Shown piece by piece: positions 1-9,208 of a DNA stretch of 64,000 bases (its first letter is position 1; the number at the start of each line of letters is the position of its first letter). Below the pieces are notes generated by a model. It was not told where the DNA came from, made no database searches, and was given only the letters and a program-made list of their open reading frames with translations. Made by a program: the position numbers and the translations under genes. This DNA is from Streptomyces sp. NRRL F-525 (GTDB lineage: Bacteria > Actinomycetota > Actinomycetes > Streptomycetales > Streptomycetaceae), in NCBI RefSeq assembly GCF_000716605.1, contig NZ_JNXE01000005.1, forward strand, positions 62,001-126,000. Reading direction: 5' to 3'.

Positions 1-409
1 CCTCGAAGGACTGCCAGAAGACGTCGAAGGAGGTGACGGGGTCCGTCGATAGATGCTTCGTGCAGGTCGGCGGGAGCGACCCGATGCGGTGCAGCTGCTT
101 GTGGCCCGCCGAGCTCGCCGTCGCCACCGACGCGTGGTTCGCGTCCTCGCCCAGGCGGACCGTCAGGACGTCCCCGTTCACCGTGTACGTCCCCGGGCCC
201 GTCCGCCGGGCGGTGTCGCCCTTGAGGCAGCCCACGGCGGTGGTCTGGTACTCCTGGTACGTCCCGTGGGTGAGGGCGACGACCGTGCCGTAGCCGTCCA
301 TGCGCCAGAAGCCGTCGGCGGTGTGATCGGTGCCGGCGGCGGACGCGGCCGGGGCGGCGATGCCCGCGGCGAGGGTCAGGGCGATGACGGTTGCGGTGGC
401 GGTACGCAC
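1..409 (-). CDS. Secreted S41-like peptidase, N-terminal part (runs off the window edge)
   Basis: Reading from GTG at 409 gives about 136 codons open to the window edge. The first 25 or so residues are an export signal (hydrophobic TVIALTLAAGIAAP, then Ala-rich). The mature start has the pattern seen in Streptomyces S41 (C-terminal processing/tricorn-like) peptidases: DGFWRMDGYGTVV, a small beta domain, then SFDVFWQSFE at the edge, which normally leads into the peptidase core. A GGGGAGA ribosome site precedes the GTG. The catalytic Ser/Lys domain lies outside the window, so the family call rests on the N-terminal region only. Confidence 0.65.
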   Translation of the reverse strand, partial: MRTATATVIALTLAAGIAAPAASAAGTDHTADGFWRMDGYGTVVALTHGTYQEYQTTAVGCLKGDTARRTGPGTYTVNGDVLTVRLGEDANHASVATASSAGHKQLHRIGSLPPTCTKHLSTDPVTSFDVFWQSFE

Positions 410-734
410 GTTCTGTTCTCCCCGTGGTGCGGCGGTTCGACCTGCATGACCTGCATGTCTCACAACCCTGACCGACCGGTCACCGCCCCGGCCATCCGGC
501 ACACCCGTGCATCGGGGTGAGGAAAACCCCCGAGTGGGGGTCGGCGGTCATCGCGAGCGTGGAAGCGTCGAGTTCCAGGTGATGCCGATGGACTTCGACG
601 ATGGTGCGGCTGTGGCTGTGGCTGCGGCTGCGGCGATCGACGGCGCTTCCGGGTCGGAGAGGCTCAGGAGCAGTCACAGCAACGCGGCAGCGAGGGTGAC
701 TCTCGCGTCGAGGCCGCCACCACCTTCGTACGTA
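410..734. other. Intergenic region between the S41-like gene and the decayed WXG100-like gene
   Basis: No gene is supported here. The minus-strand promoter of the S41-like gene should lie here; two tandem copies of GACCTGCAT (439-456) sit about 30 bp upstream of its start and could be a regulator site. Short open frames on both strands are compositionally biased (His/Ser or Ala runs) and lack ribosome sites. Confidence 0.4.
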
Positions 735-1443
735 TCAGGAAGCTCCTTGAGCTGATCGCTCCTGCTCGATCTCTGCCGCTTGTTCCGCCAGGTACGCCCG
801 TGCCGCCTCCTCCTGGTGCGCGCGTTCGCCGGGGGCGAGGCTGTCGTACTCGCGGAAGCCCTGAACCATGCGATCACCCAGTGCCTCCGCGTACGCGGGG
901 ACCCGGGCGGCCTCGCGCAGCGGATCGTCGGGGGCACGGTCGACGGCGAGTTTCTGCAGTGCCTTGCGAATCTTCGTGAACTCGGAGACCGTTCCGTAGA
1001 GGGTCGCGCTGATGGTCTCCACCACACCGACGGAGCATGTTGGCGATCTCCAGTGCCGCGAGGCCGCAGCCCACCGCCGCGCCGACTCCGGTCCACGACA
1101 CGCGTCGGCGGCACGGGCGTTCCATGCCTTGTCGAGCGTCCTGTTGCCGGACCTGATGTTGTCGGAGACCGCCTCGACGGCCTGGCCCAACTGGCCCAAC
1201 TGGCCCAACTGGCCCCAGACATCACCGCACTTGGCGAACGACTCCCAGCCGCCGGCGAACCTCCCACAGCCTGTCCATCGCCAGGTTGACCGTTTTCACC
1301 GCGCGTATCCACTGAAGGCCCAAGGGCTCACCCTGAGGTTCTGCGAAGCCTTCCGTGCTCGCGGCGGTGTTGCCGCTTCCGCCAACTCCCGTAGCGGGAC
1401 GGGCGTTTCGCGAGTCGCCGGGAGGAACAGGAAGGAATGAAAC
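735..1443 (-). pseudogene. Frameshifted WXG100/ESX-like gene remnant
   Basis: The coding sense is spread over three minus-strand frames. One frame gives a Gly/Ala-rich lead and ends in LQWIRAVKTVNLAMDRLW. A second then carries FAGGWESFAKCGDVWGQL and later SGNRTLDKAWNARAADA, the pattern of Streptomyces WXG100-type secretion targets. A third carries the hydrophobic stretch VGAAVGCGLAALEIANMLR before the frame returns for the C-terminal part that stops at 735. No clear start codon with a ribosome site is visible at the 5' end. At 1183-1209 the 9-bp unit TGGCCCAAC is repeated three times, encoding extra Gly-Gln-Leu. Sequencing errors are an alternative, but at least two shifts plus a missing start favour decay. 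Confidence 0.6.
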
Positions 1444-1663
1444 GAACGGGTTGATCTATGTCAGTAGATTGCCCATCGTGACGAACCGCGGGAGTCGGGC
1501 AAACGGCCGGAGCGGGGTCGGCCTCGACGACAGTACGGTTGCGCGGGCCGCGGTCGACGACCGTGGCCGGAGTCTGTACGGTCCGGCTCGCTCTCGGTTC
1601 TCGGGCGGAGCGTGGCAGGCCCGGGGGGAAGCGCTCGGCGGGCTTCAGGTAGGGGCGGCCGTC

Positions 1664-1801
1664 ATGGGGCTCGTGGTGGACGCGGCCGTGGTGTGGCTGG
1701 TGGTCCGGGGCCGACGGGCCCGGAGCTGGGCGCCGCTGCTCGTCGCGTGCGGGATCTGCGTGGGCCGGATGGCCGTCATGGCTCTCGCGGCGAGGGTCTA
1801 G
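1664..1801 (+). CDS. Possible 45-residue membrane protein
   Basis: ATG at 1664 follows AGGGG by 8 nt. The product is almost all hydrophobic: one likely membrane helix (MGLVVDAAVVWLVV), a basic RGRRARS loop, and a second helix (APLLVACGICVG). No family is recognised. A chance frame in GC-rich DNA is possible; the good ribosome site and the two helices around a charged loop are the only support. Confidence 0.35.
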   Translation: MGLVVDAAVVWLVVRGRRARSWAPLLVACGICVGRMAVMALAARV

Positions 1802-2020
1802 GTGTGCCGTCCCGGCGCGTTGGCGCCGGTGGTTTGCGTGTGCCGCGGCGGCGTCGCTCTTCTGCGCCCTGATCCGTCGGGCATGCCCTGGACGTGGGGT
1901 GCCCGGCAGGCGTGCAGTGGACTTGTGGCGGTGCGGATGGGTGTCACCTGGGTGGAGTGATCAGGCCCGGTCTCGCGGGCATCTGGCTCCGGTCCCGGGG
2001 GGCCCGCCGCGCGCGTGTGT

Positions 2021-2048
2021 TTGACCTGCGTCACTCCGGGGGTAATCT
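2021..2048 (+). promoter_or_regulatory. Candidate promoter of the S10 operon
   Basis: TTGACC (2021-2026) and TAATCT (2043-2048) are separated by 16 bp, a good match to a vegetative (HrdB-type) promoter. It would give a leader of about 390 nt before rpsJ, with no convincing gene inside. No other promoter of equal quality was seen between 1801 and 2448. Confidence 0.55.
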
Positions 2049-2125
2049 CTACGCCCCGATTGGCCAGCCCCCTGCCCCATATGGCAGACTGTCCGAGTTG
2101 CTCGGTCGAGTGTTGATGCTGCGCG

Positions 2126-2329
2126 CCTCCCGTCGGGAGGACCGGAAGCGAGTCCCACGGTACTCGTCGTCCCAACTGCCTCACGGCAGCGCTGGGACGG
2201 ACGTACGGGAATCTTTCGGGAAGTGTCAGTGCGGCGCCGGCCAGGCACCCGGTGGGCTTCTTCGCCCTCGGCTTGCGGTTCCGGAAGGGCCGTGCTTTCC
2301 CAGTAGGGAAGTTCCGTATATGGGACTTC
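2126..2329 (+). promoter_or_regulatory. Structured 5' leader of the S10 operon
   Basis: The leader carries a dyad CCTCCCG/CGGGAGG (2126-2140), a two-tier hairpin GTCCCA/TGGGAC with inner CTGCC/GGCAG (2169-2198), and two hairpins that share bases: CTTTCCC (2295-2301) with GGGAAG (2306-2311), and GAAGTTCC (2308-2315) with GGGACTTC (2322-2329). The last two cannot form together. In enteric bacteria the S10 leader is the L4 autoregulation site; whether this one responds to L4 is not known from the sequence. Confidence 0.5.
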
Positions 2330-2448
2330 TGTGTCGGTGAGAGCGCGACACACCCGACCGCGTGGGTCGGAGGAATCGAAGAGAACCAGAGAGCAGAAGG
2401 GCTTACCGGGGTGCAGAGCGTTACTAGAGACAGGACTACTGAGTAGCC

Positions 2449-2757
2449 ATGGCGGGACAGAAGATCCGCATCCGGCTCAAGGCCTACGACCACGAGGTCA
2501 TCGACTCCTCGGCGAAGAAGATCGTCGAGACGGTGACGCGCACTGGTGCGTCGGTCGCGGGCCCGGTGCCGCTGCCCACTGAGAAGAACGTGTACTGCGT
2601 CATCAAGTCGCCGCACAAGTACAAGGACTCGCGCGAGCACTTCGAGATGCGCACGCACAAGCGCCTGATCGACATCCTCGACCCCACCCCCAAGACCGTT
2701 GACTCTCTGATGCGACTCGACCTCCCGGCCGGTGTCGACATCGAGATCAAGCTCTAG
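2449..2757 (+). CDS. rpsJ: 30S ribosomal protein S10
   Basis: 102 residues, the normal size. S10 sits in the head of the 30S subunit and in other bacteria also pairs with NusB in antitermination. The typical features are visible: [11 protein letters not shown] near the start, the Ala-Lys-rich first helix, the extended loop [18 protein letters not shown], and [14 protein letters not shown]. It is the first gene of the S10 operon after a long leader and is followed 17 bp later by rplC. The ribosome site (GACAGGA) is modest, so leader structure may matter for its translation. Confidence 0.98.
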   Translation: MAGQKIRIRLKAYDHEVIDSSAKKIVETVTRTGASVAGPVPLPTEKNVYCVIKSPHKYKDSREHFEMRTHKRLIDILDPTPKTVDSLMRLDLPAGVDIEIKL

Positions 2758-2774
2758 GGGCCGGTGAGCTGAAG

Positions 2775-3419
2775 ATGGCTAAGCAGATCAAGGGCATCCT
2801 GGGCGAGAAGCTCGGCATGACGCAGGTGTGGGACGAGAACAACCGTGTTGTTCCCGTGACCGTCGTCAAGGCCGGCCCGAACGTCGTGACCCAGGTCCGT
2901 ACGAACGACAGTGACGGCTACGAGTCGGTCCAGATCGCCTTCGGCGAGATCGACCCGCGCAAGGTGAACAAGCCCCTCAAGGGCCACTTCGCCAAGGCCG
3001 ATGTCACGCCGCGTCGCCACCTCGTCGAGATCCGCACCGCGGGCGCCTCCGAGTACACGCTCGGCCAGGAGATCACCGCTGAGGTGTTCGAGGCCGGCGT
3101 CAAGGTCGACGTGACCGGCAAGAGCAAGGGCAAGGGCTTCGCCGGTGTCATGAAGCGCCACAACTTCCGTGGCCTCGGCGCCGGTCACGGTGTCCAGCGC
3201 AAGCACCGCTCTCCCGGCTCCATCGGTGGCTGTGCCACCCCGGGTCGTGTGTTCAAGGGCGTCCGCATGGCGGGCCGCATGGGCAACGAGCGGGTCACCA
3301 CCCAGAACCTGACCGTTCACGCTGTTGACGCGGAGAAGGGACTGCTCCTCATCAAGGGAGCCATCCCCGGTCCGAACGGCGGCCTCGTCCTGGTCCGTAC
3401 CGCCGCCAAGGGGGCCTGA
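2775..3419 (+). CDS. rplC: 50S ribosomal protein L3
   Basis: 214 residues, full length. L3 is an early assembly protein that reaches into the peptidyl-transferase centre. It shows [16 protein letters not shown] at the start, then [14 protein letters not shown] and the [16 protein letters not shown] loop that contacts 23S rRNA, and [13 protein letters not shown]. Second gene of the operon, with only 7 bp before rplD. Confidence 0.98.
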   Translation: MAKQIKGILGEKLGMTQVWDENNRVVPVTVVKAGPNVVTQVRTNDSDGYESVQIAFGEIDPRKVNKPLKGHFAKADVTPRRHLVEIRTAGASEYTLGQEITAEVFEAGVKVDVTGKSKGKGFAGVMKRHNFRGLGAGHGVQRKHRSPGSIGGCATPGRVFKGVRMAGRMGNERVTTQNLTVHAVDAEKGLLLIKGAIPGPNGGLVLVRTAAKGA

Positions 3420-3426
3420 GGACACT

Positions 3427-4083
3427 ATGAGCACCATTGACATTCTGTCGCCCTCCGGCGACAACGCCGGGACCGTTGAGCTCCCGGCCGAGATCTTCGA
3501 CGTAGAGAAGATCAGCATTCCGCTGCTTCACCAGGTCGTCGTCGCACAGCTGGCCGCCGCCCGTCAGGGCACGCACAAGGTCAAGCGTCGTGGCGAGGTC
3601 CGCGGTGGTGGTAAGAAGCCGTACCGCCAGAAGGGCACCGGCCGCGCCCGTCAGGGTTCGACCCGCGCCCCGCAGTTCGCCGGCGGTGGCGTCGTGCACG
3701 GCCCGACGCCGCGCGACTACTCGCAGCGGACCCCGAAGAAGATGAAGGCCGCGGCCCTGCGCCACGCCCTCACCGACCGGGCCCGCAACGCTCGCATCCA
3801 CGTCATCACCGGCGTGATCGAGGGCGAGACCCCCTCCACCAAGGCCGCCAAGAGCTTCCTCGGCAAGGTCAGCGAGCGCAAGAACGTGCTCCTGGTCATC
3901 GAGCGCTCCGACGAGGCCGCGCTGCTTTCCGCGCGCAACCTGCCCCAGGTCCACATCCTGGAGCCGGGCCAGCTGAACACGTACGACGTTCTCGTCTCGG
4001 ACGACGTGGTCTTCACCCAGGCCGCTTTCGAGTCCTTCGTGTCTGGCCCCCAGGCCGCTGACACCGAAGGGAGCGAAGCCTGA
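3427..4083 (+). CDS. rplD: 50S ribosomal protein L4
   Basis: 218 residues from ATG 3427, chosen because it lies just after rplC and starts with the usual [15 protein letters not shown]4 lines the exit tunnel through its long basic loop, visible here as [20 protein letters not shown] followed by the [15 protein letters not shown] segment. In E. coli L4 represses the S10 operon; that function is not demonstrated for this family member. Its stop overlaps the start of rplW (TGATG), so the two are translationally coupled. Confidence 0.98.
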   Translation: MSTIDILSPSGDNAGTVELPAEIFDVEKISIPLLHQVVVAQLAAARQGTHKVKRRGEVRGGGKKPYRQKGTGRARQGSTRAPQFAGGGVVHGPTPRDYSQRTPKKMKAAALRHALTDRARNARIHVITGVIEGETPSTKAAKSFLGKVSERKNVLLVIERSDEAALLSARNLPQVHILEPGQLNTYDVLVSDDVVFTQAAFESFVSGPQAADTEGSEA

Positions 4084-4502
4084 TGGCTACGCGTCACCCG
4101 AGCATTGCCTCCAAGGCGGCCAAGGCCGCCAAGGCCGCGCGCGTCGCCAAGGCGAAGCGCCACGAGGCCGAGGGCAAGAACACTGTCGAGACGCCGATCA
4201 GCAAGTCGTTCACGGACCCCCGTGACGTGCTGCTGAAGCCGGTCGTCTCCGAGAAGAGCTACGCGCTCCTCGACGAGGGCAAGTACACCTTCATCGTGGC
4301 CCCGGGCGCCAACAAGACCCAGATCAAGCAGGCCGTCCAGGCGGTCTTCTCGGTCAAGGTCACCGGGGTCAACACGATCAACCGCCAGGGCAAGCGCAAG
4401 CGCACCAAGACCGGTTTCGGTCAGCGCGCGGGCTCCAAGCGCGCGATCGTGACCCTCGCTGAGGGCGACCGTATCGACATCTTCGGCGGTCCGGCCGCGT
4501 AA
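4083..4502 (+). CDS. rplW: 50S ribosomal protein L23
   Basis: 139 residues. The core (from about residue 45: [16 protein letters not shown]) is an ordinary L23, which lies at the tunnel exit and docks trigger factor and SRP. Before it is an N-terminal extension of about 40 residues rich in Ala and Lys ([17 protein letters not shown]), a Streptomyces trait. The tail GDRIDIFGG is typical. Start overlaps the rplD stop. Confidence 0.97.
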   Translation: MATRHPSIASKAAKAAKAARVAKAKRHEAEGKNTVETPISKSFTDPRDVLLKPVVSEKSYALLDEGKYTFIVAPGANKTQIKQAVQAVFSVKVTGVNTINRQGKRKRTKTGFGQRAGSKRAIVTLAEGDRIDIFGGPAA

Positions 4503-4540
4503 GCGGGTCGGATCGTCCGATATCGGACGAGGACTGAGAA

Positions 4541-5377
4541 ATGGGAATCCGCAAGTACAAGCCGACTACGCCGGGCCGCCGTGGCTCCAGCGTCGCCGAC
4601 TTCGTCGAGGTCACGCGGTCCACGCCGGAGAAGTCGCTGGTTCGCCCGCTGCACAGCAAGGGCGGCCGTAACAATTCCGGTCGTGTGACCGTTCGCCACC
4701 AGGGTGGCGGACACAAGCGCGCCTACCGCGTCATCGACTTCCGTCGCCATGACAAGGACGGCGTGCCGGCGAAGGTCGCGCACATCGAGTACGACCCCAA
4801 CCGCACCGCGCGCATCGCGCTGCTGCACTACGCGGACGGCGAGAAGCGCTACATCCTCGCCCCGCGCAACCTGCAGCAGGGCGACCGCGTCGAGAACGGT
4901 CCCGGGGCCGACATCAAGCCGGGCAACAACCTGGCGCTCCGCAACATCCCGGTCGGTACCACGATCCACGCGATCGAGCTCCGTCCCGGTGGCGGCGCCA
5001 AGTTCGCCCGCTCCGCCGGTGCCTCGGTGCAGCTGCTGGCGAAGGAGGGCACGATGGCCCACCTTCGTATGCCCTCCGGCGAGATCCGCCTGGTCGACCA
5101 GCGCTGCCGCGCCACGGTCGGCGAGGTCGGCAACGCCGAGCAGAGCAACATCAACTGGGGCAAGGCAGGCCGCAAGCGTTGGCTGGGCGTCCGCCCGTCC
5201 GTCCGCGGTGTTGCGATGAACCCGGTCGACCACCCGCACGGTGGTGGTGAGGGCAAGACCTCCGGTGGTCGCCACCCGGTCAGCCCGTGGGGTCAGAAGG
5301 AGGGTCGTACTCGCTCGCCGAAGAAGGCATCGAGCAAGTACATCGTCCGCCGCCGCAAGACGAACAAGAAGCGCTAG
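4541..5377 (+). CDS. rplB: 50S ribosomal protein L2
   Basis: 278 residues, full length. L2 is needed for subunit joining and peptidyl-transferase activity. Landmarks: [14 protein letters not shown] at the start, [19 protein letters not shown], the SH3-like RNA-binding middle with [18 protein letters not shown], and the C-terminal [19 protein letters not shown], which contains the conserved histidine near the catalytic centre. Lies 38 bp after rplW and 12 bp before rpsS. Confidence 0.98.
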   Translation: MGIRKYKPTTPGRRGSSVADFVEVTRSTPEKSLVRPLHSKGGRNNSGRVTVRHQGGGHKRAYRVIDFRRHDKDGVPAKVAHIEYDPNRTARIALLHYADGEKRYILAPRNLQQGDRVENGPGADIKPGNNLALRNIPVGTTIHAIELRPGGGAKFARSAGASVQLLAKEGTMAHLRMPSGEIRLVDQRCRATVGEVGNAEQSNINWGKAGRKRWLGVRPSVRGVAMNPVDHPHGGGEGKTSGGRHPVSPWGQKEGRTRSPKKASSKYIVRRRKTNKKR

Positions 5378-5389
5378 GAGCGGGTTTAG

Positions 5390-5671
5390 ATGCCGCGCAG
5401 TCTCAAGAAGGGGCCCTTCGTCGACGGCCACCTCATCAAGAAGGTGGACGTACAGAACGAGGCCGGCTCCAAGAACGTCATCAAGACCTGGTCCCGCCGC
5501 TCGATGATCGTCCCGGCCATGCTCGGCCACACGATCGCGGTGCACAACGGCAAGACCCACATCCCGGTGTTTGTCACCGAGTCGATGGTCGGCCACAAGC
5601 TCGGCGAGTTCTCGCCGACGCGCACCTTCCGGGGTCACGTCAAGGACGACCGGAAGTCGAAGCGCCGCTAG
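5390..5671 (+). CDS. rpsS: 30S ribosomal protein S19
   Basis: 93 residues, standard length. S19 binds 16S rRNA in the 30S head with S13 and bridges to the 50S. Typical stretches: [40 protein letters not shown], and [17 protein letters not shown]. Fifth gene of the S10 operon. Confidence 0.98.
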   Translation: MPRSLKKGPFVDGHLIKKVDVQNEAGSKNVIKTWSRRSMIVPAMLGHTIAVHNGKTHIPVFVTESMVGHKLGEFSPTRTFRGHVKDDRKSKRR

Positions 5672-5711
5672 CGCGGGGCGACCGACCATGACAAACACTG
5701 AAGGGACAACC

Positions 5712-6059
5712 ATGGAAGCCAGGGCCCAGGCGCGGTACATCCGCGTCACGCCCATGAAGGCCCGCCGCGTGGTGGACCTCATCCGTGGCATGGACGCCAC
5801 GGAGGCTCAGGCGGTCCTGCGTTTCGCCCCGCAGGCCGCGAGCGTGCCGGTCGGCAAGGTGCTGGACAGCGCCATTGCCAACGCCGCACACAACTACGAC
5901 CACACCGACGCCGGCAGCCTCGTCATTTCCGAGGCGTACGTCGACGAGGGTCCGACCCTGAAGCGGTTCCGGCCGCGTGCCCAGGGCCGCGCCTACCGGA
6001 TCCGCAAGCGGACCAGCCACATCACCGTGGTCGTCAGCAGCAAGGAAGGAACCCGGTAA
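5712..6059 (+). CDS. rplV: 50S ribosomal protein L22
   Basis: 115 residues from ATG 5712. An in-frame ATG at 5688 would add MTNTEGTT, but the GAAGGGA ribosome site lies just before 5712 and the canonical [19 protein letters not shown] start follows it. L22 contributes the beta hairpin at the tunnel constriction (here [19 protein letters not shown]), the site altered in macrolide resistance in other bacteria. The stop overlaps rpsC (TAATG). Confidence 0.95.
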   Translation: MEARAQARYIRVTPMKARRVVDLIRGMDATEAQAVLRFAPQAASVPVGKVLDSAIANAAHNYDHTDAGSLVISEAYVDEGPTLKRFRPRAQGRAYRIRKRTSHITVVVSSKEGTR

Positions 6060-6919
6060 TGGGCCAGAAGGTTAACCCGCACGGGTTCCGGCTCGGCATC
6101 ACCACGGACTTCAAGTCCCGGTGGTACGCCGACAAGCTGTACAAGGACTACGTCAAGGAAGACGTCGCCATCCGTCGGATGATGACGTCCGGCATGGAGC
6201 GCGCCGGCATCTCGAAGGTGGAGATCGAGCGCACCCGTGACCGCGTGCGTGTGGACATCCACACCGCTCGTCCGGGCATCGTCATCGGCCGCCGTGGCGC
6301 CGAGGCCGACCGCATCCGCGGCGACCTCGAGAAGCTCACGGGCAAGCAGGTCCAGCTGAACATCCTCGAGGTCAAGAACCCCGAGACGGATGCCCAGCTG
6401 GTCGCGCAGGCCGTCGCCGAGCAGCTCTCCTCCCGCGTCTCCTTCCGCCGCGCCATGCGTAAGAGCATGCAGTCGGCGATGAAGGCCGGCGCCAAGGGCA
6501 TCAAGATCCAGTGCGGTGGCCGCCTCGGCGGCGCCGAGATGTCCCGCTCGGAGTTCTACCGCGAGGGCCGCGTGCCCCTGCACACGCTCCGCGCGAACGT
6601 GGACTACGGCTTCTTCGAGGCCAAGACGACCTTCGGCCGTATCGGTGTGAAGGTCTGGATCTACAAGGGCGACGTCAAGAACATCGCCGAGGTCCGCGCC
6701 GAGAACGCCGCTGCCCGTGCGGGTAACCGCCCGGCTCGCGGTGGCGGCCCGGGCGGCGACCGCCCGGCCCGCGGCGGTGGCCGCGGTGGCGAGCGTGGCG
6801 GCCGCGGCCGCAAGCCGCAGCAGGCTGCTCCCGCTGCCGAGGCCCCCAAGGCCGAGGCTCCGGCGGCTGCCGCTCCGGTCGAGGCCGCGCCCTCTTCTAC
6901 CGGTGGAACGGAGGCCTGA
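6059..6919 (+). CDS. rpsC: 30S ribosomal protein S3
   Basis: 286 residues. The first 215 or so are normal S3: [13 protein letters not shown], a KH domain with [16 protein letters not shown], and [21 protein letters not shown]3 guards the mRNA entry channel. The remaining 70 residues are a low-complexity tail, first Arg/Gly-rich ([20 protein letters not shown]) and then Ala/Pro/Glu-rich, typical of Streptomyces and probably disordered. Confidence 0.97.
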   Translation: MGQKVNPHGFRLGITTDFKSRWYADKLYKDYVKEDVAIRRMMTSGMERAGISKVEIERTRDRVRVDIHTARPGIVIGRRGAEADRIRGDLEKLTGKQVQLNILEVKNPETDAQLVAQAVAEQLSSRVSFRRAMRKSMQSAMKAGAKGIKIQCGGRLGGAEMSRSEFYREGRVPLHTLRANVDYGFFEAKTTFGRIGVKVWIYKGDVKNIAEVRAENAAARAGNRPARGGGPGGDRPARGGGRGGERGGRGRKPQQAAPAAEAPKAEAPAAAAPVEAAPSSTGGTEA

Positions 6920-6924
6920 CCGAA

Positions 6925-7344
6925 ATGCTGATCCCCCGTAGGGTCAAGCACCGCAAGCAGCACCACCCCAAGCGTCGTGGTCAGGCCAAGGGCGGTACGC
7001 AGGTTTCGTTCGGCGAGTACGGCATTCAGGCCCTCACGCCGGCGTACGTGACGAACCGCCAGATCGAGGCCGCCCGTATCGCGATGACCCGCCACATCAA
7101 GCGTGGCGGCAAGGTCTGGATCAACATCTACCCGGACCGCCCGCTCACGAAGAAGCCTGCCGAGACCCGCATGGGTTCCGGTAAGGGTTCTCCCGAGTGG
7201 TGGATCGCGAACGTGCACCCGGGCCGGGTCATGTTCGAGCTGTCCTACCCCAACGAGAAGATCGCCCGTGAGGCCCTCACTCGCGCAGCGCACAAGCTGC
7301 CGATGAAGTGCCGGATCGTCAAGCGCGAGGCAGGTGAAGCGTGA
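6925..7344 (+). CDS. rplP: 50S ribosomal protein L16
   Basis: 139 residues. L16 organises the A-site side of the large subunit. It begins [19 protein letters not shown], has the loop [20 protein letters not shown] containing the arginine that is hydroxylated by YcfD in some bacteria, and ends [14 protein letters not shown]. Five bp separate it from rpsC; its stop shares bases with the rpmC start. Confidence 0.98.
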   Translation: MLIPRRVKHRKQHHPKRRGQAKGGTQVSFGEYGIQALTPAYVTNRQIEAARIAMTRHIKRGGKVWINIYPDRPLTKKPAETRMGSGKGSPEWWIANVHPGRVMFELSYPNEKIAREALTRAAHKLPMKCRIVKREAGEA

Positions 7345-7568
7345 TGTCGGCCGGTACCAAGGCGTCCGAGCTGCGCGAACTGGGTGACGAGGAGCTTCTC
7401 GCGAAGCTCCGCGAAGCCAAGGAAGAGCTGTTCAACCTCCGCTTCCAGGCGGCGACCGGTCAGCTCGAGAACCACGGTCGGCTCAAGGCCGTCCGGAAGG
7501 ACATCGCGCGGATCTACACCCTGATGCGTGAGCGCGAGCTGGGCATCGAGACGGTGGAGAGCGCCTGA
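7344..7568 (+). CDS. rpmC: 50S ribosomal protein L29
   Basis: 74 residues. The ATG at 7344 (TGATG overlap with rplP) gives the standard [19 protein letters not shown] start; the GTG immediately before it would add a single residue. L29 is a small helical hairpin at the tunnel exit next to L23, with [20 protein letters not shown] as signature. Overlaps rpsQ by the same TGATG arrangement, so rplP-rpmC-rpsQ are a coupled trio. Confidence 0.97.
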   Translation: MSAGTKASELRELGDEELLAKLREAKEELFNLRFQAATGQLENHGRLKAVRKDIARIYTLMRERELGIETVESA

Positions 7569-7855
7569 TGAGCGAGAGCAACGTGACTGAAGAGCAGACC
7601 GCTTCCCGCGGCTTCCGCAAGACCCGTGAGGGTCTCGTCGTCAGCGACAAGATGGACAAGACCGTCGTCGTCGCCGTCGAGGACCGCGTGAAGCACGCGC
7701 TGTACGGCAAGGTCATCCGCCGTACGAACAAGCTCAAGGCCCACGACGAGCAGAACGCCGCAGGCGTCGGCGACCGCGTCCTCCTCATGGAGACGCGTCC
7801 GCTGTCCGCGACGAAGCGCTGGCGCATCGTCGAGATCCTCGAGAAGGCCAAGTAA
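7568..7855 (+). CDS. rpsQ: 30S ribosomal protein S17
   Basis: 95 residues. S17 is a primary 16S rRNA binder with an OB fold. After a short acidic N-terminal lead come [20 protein letters not shown], the [19 protein letters not shown] core, and [19 protein letters not shown], all typical. Last gene of the S10 operon; two strong hairpins follow before rplN. Confidence 0.97.
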   Translation: MSESNVTEEQTASRGFRKTREGLVVSDKMDKTVVVAVEDRVKHALYGKVIRRTNKLKAHDEQNAAGVGDRVLLMETRPLSATKRWRIVEILEKAK

Positions 7856-7857
7856 TT

Positions 7858-7923
7858 CCTGCGGGGTAATTCCGCAGGACAGTTCCGCCAGGCTCCAAGG
7901 GCCGTTCAGTGAACGGCCCTTGG
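7858..7923 (+). terminator. Double hairpin between the S10 and spc operons
   Basis: The first hairpin pairs CCTGCGG (7858-7864) with CCGCAGG (7872-7878) around GGTAATT. The second is a perfect dyad: CCAAGGGCCGTTCA (7895-7908) pairs over 14 bp with TGAACGGCCCTTGG (7910-7923), leaving one central G. Neither is followed by a T-run, so termination may be partial; an RNA-processing or spacer role is equally possible. Confidence 0.6.
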
Positions 7924-7951
7924 GGAACCGGCAGACGATCAGGAGATAGAC

Positions 7952-8320
7952 GTGATCCAGCAGGAGTCGCGACTGCGTGTCGCCGACAACACTGGTGCGA
8001 AGGAAATCCTTTGCATCCGTGTGCTCGGTGGCTCCGGTCGCCGCTACGCGGGCATCGGTGACGTCATCGTCGCCACCGTCAAGGACGCGATCCCCGGTGG
8101 CAACGTGAAGAAGGGTGACGTCGTCAAGGCCGTCATCGTTCGCACCGTCAAGGAGCGCCGCCGTCCGGACGGCTCGTACATCCGCTTCGACGAGAACGCC
8201 GCCGTCATTCTGAAGAACGACGGCGACCCTCGCGGCACCCGCATCTTCGGCCCGGTCGGGCGCGAGCTGCGCGAGAAGAAGTTCATGAAGATCATCTCGC
8301 TGGCTCCGGAGGTGCTGTAA
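7952..8320 (+). CDS. rplN: 50S ribosomal protein L14
   Basis: 122 residues from GTG 7952, preceded by CAGGAGA. L14 forms an inter-subunit bridge and docks the silencing factor RsfS. Signatures: [19 protein letters not shown], the long basic loop [21 protein letters not shown], and [14 protein letters not shown]. First gene of the spc operon; rplX follows 2 bp after its stop. Confidence 0.98.
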   Translation: MIQQESRLRVADNTGAKEILCIRVLGGSGRRYAGIGDVIVATVKDAIPGGNVKKGDVVKAVIVRTVKERRRPDGSYIRFDENAAVILKNDGDPRGTRIFGPVGRELREKKFMKIISLAPEVL

Positions 8321-8322
8321 GC

Positions 8323-8646
8323 ATGAAGATCAAGAAGGGTGACACGGTTCAGGTCATCACCGGCAAGGACAAGGGCAAGCAGGGCAAGGTCATTGCCGCT
8401 TACCCGCGCGACGAGCGCGTCCTGGTCGAGGGTGTGAACCGGGTCAAGAAGCACACCAAGGCAGGCCCCACCGCCAAGGGTTCGCAGGCCGGTGGCATCG
8501 TCACGACCGAGGCGCCGATCCACGTCTCCAACGTCCAGCTGGTCGTTGAGAAGGACGGCAACAAGGTCGTCACGCGTGTCGGCTACCGCTTCGACGACGA
8601 GGGCAACAAGGTTCGCGTTGCCAAGCGGACGGGTGAGGACATCTGA
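8323..8646 (+). CDS. rplX: 50S ribosomal protein L24
   Basis: 107 residues. L24 is an assembly initiator. The KOW motif is plain: [20 protein letters not shown]. It continues with [15 protein letters not shown] and [14 protein letters not shown]. The stop overlaps the rplE start (TGATG). Confidence 0.98.
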   Translation: MKIKKGDTVQVITGKDKGKQGKVIAAYPRDERVLVEGVNRVKKHTKAGPTAKGSQAGGIVTTEAPIHVSNVQLVVEKDGNKVVTRVGYRFDDEGNKVRVAKRTGEDI

Positions 8647-9203
8647 TGACTACCACCACCACTCCGCGTCTCAAGACGAAGTACCGCGAGGAGATCGCGG
8701 GCAAGCTGCGTGAGGAGTTCTCCTACGAGAACGTCATGCAGATCCCCGGCCTCGTCAAGATCGTGGTGAACATGGGTGTCGGCGACGCCGCCCGTGACTC
8801 CAAGCTCATGGACGGTGCCGTCCGTGACCTGACCACGATCACCGGTCAGAAGCCGGCCATCACCAAGGCCCGCAAGTCCATCGCGCAGTTCAAGCTGCGC
8901 GAGGGTCAGCCGATCGGTGCCCACGTCACGCTCCGTGGCGACCGCATGTGGGAGTTCCTGGACCGCACCCTGTCGCTCGCGCTTCCGCGCATCCGCGACT
9001 TCCGTGGTCTGTCTCCCAAGCAGTTCGACGGTCGTGGCAACTACACCTTCGGTCTCACCGAGCAGGTCATGTTCCACGAGATCGACCAGGACAAGATCGA
9101 CCGCGTCCGGGGTATGGACATCACCGTGGTGACCACGGCGACCAACGACGCCGAAGGCCGTAGCCTTCTCCGTCACCTCGGCTTCCCCTTCAAGGAGGCG
9201 TAA
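8646..9203 (+). CDS. rplE: 50S ribosomal protein L5
   Basis: 185 residues. L5 carries 5S rRNA and contacts P-site tRNA. Landmarks: [52 protein letters not shown], and the C-terminal [21 protein letters not shown]. Coupled to rplX upstream; rpsN follows after 5 bp. Confidence 0.98.
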   Translation: MTTTTTPRLKTKYREEIAGKLREEFSYENVMQIPGLVKIVVNMGVGDAARDSKLMDGAVRDLTTITGQKPAITKARKSIAQFKLREGQPIGAHVTLRGDRMWEFLDRTLSLALPRIRDFRGLSPKQFDGRGNYTFGLTEQVMFHEIDQDKIDRVRGMDITVVTTATNDAEGRSLLRHLGFPFKEA

Positions 9204-9208
9204 GCGAG

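Noticed and set aside
480..755. Short frames on both strands between the S41-like gene and the pseudogene
   Set aside because: Biased composition, no ribosome site, no motif.
2252..2446. Open frame of 64 codons in the S10 leader, ending 2 bp before rpsJ
   Set aside because: No ribosome site before its GTG and the composition follows the leader hairpins. It may be only a chance frame; a leader peptide is not supported.
1798..2658. Minus-strand frame of 286 codons across the S10 leader and rpsJ
   Set aside because: Overlaps rpsJ antisense and has Arg/Pro/His-rich chance composition.
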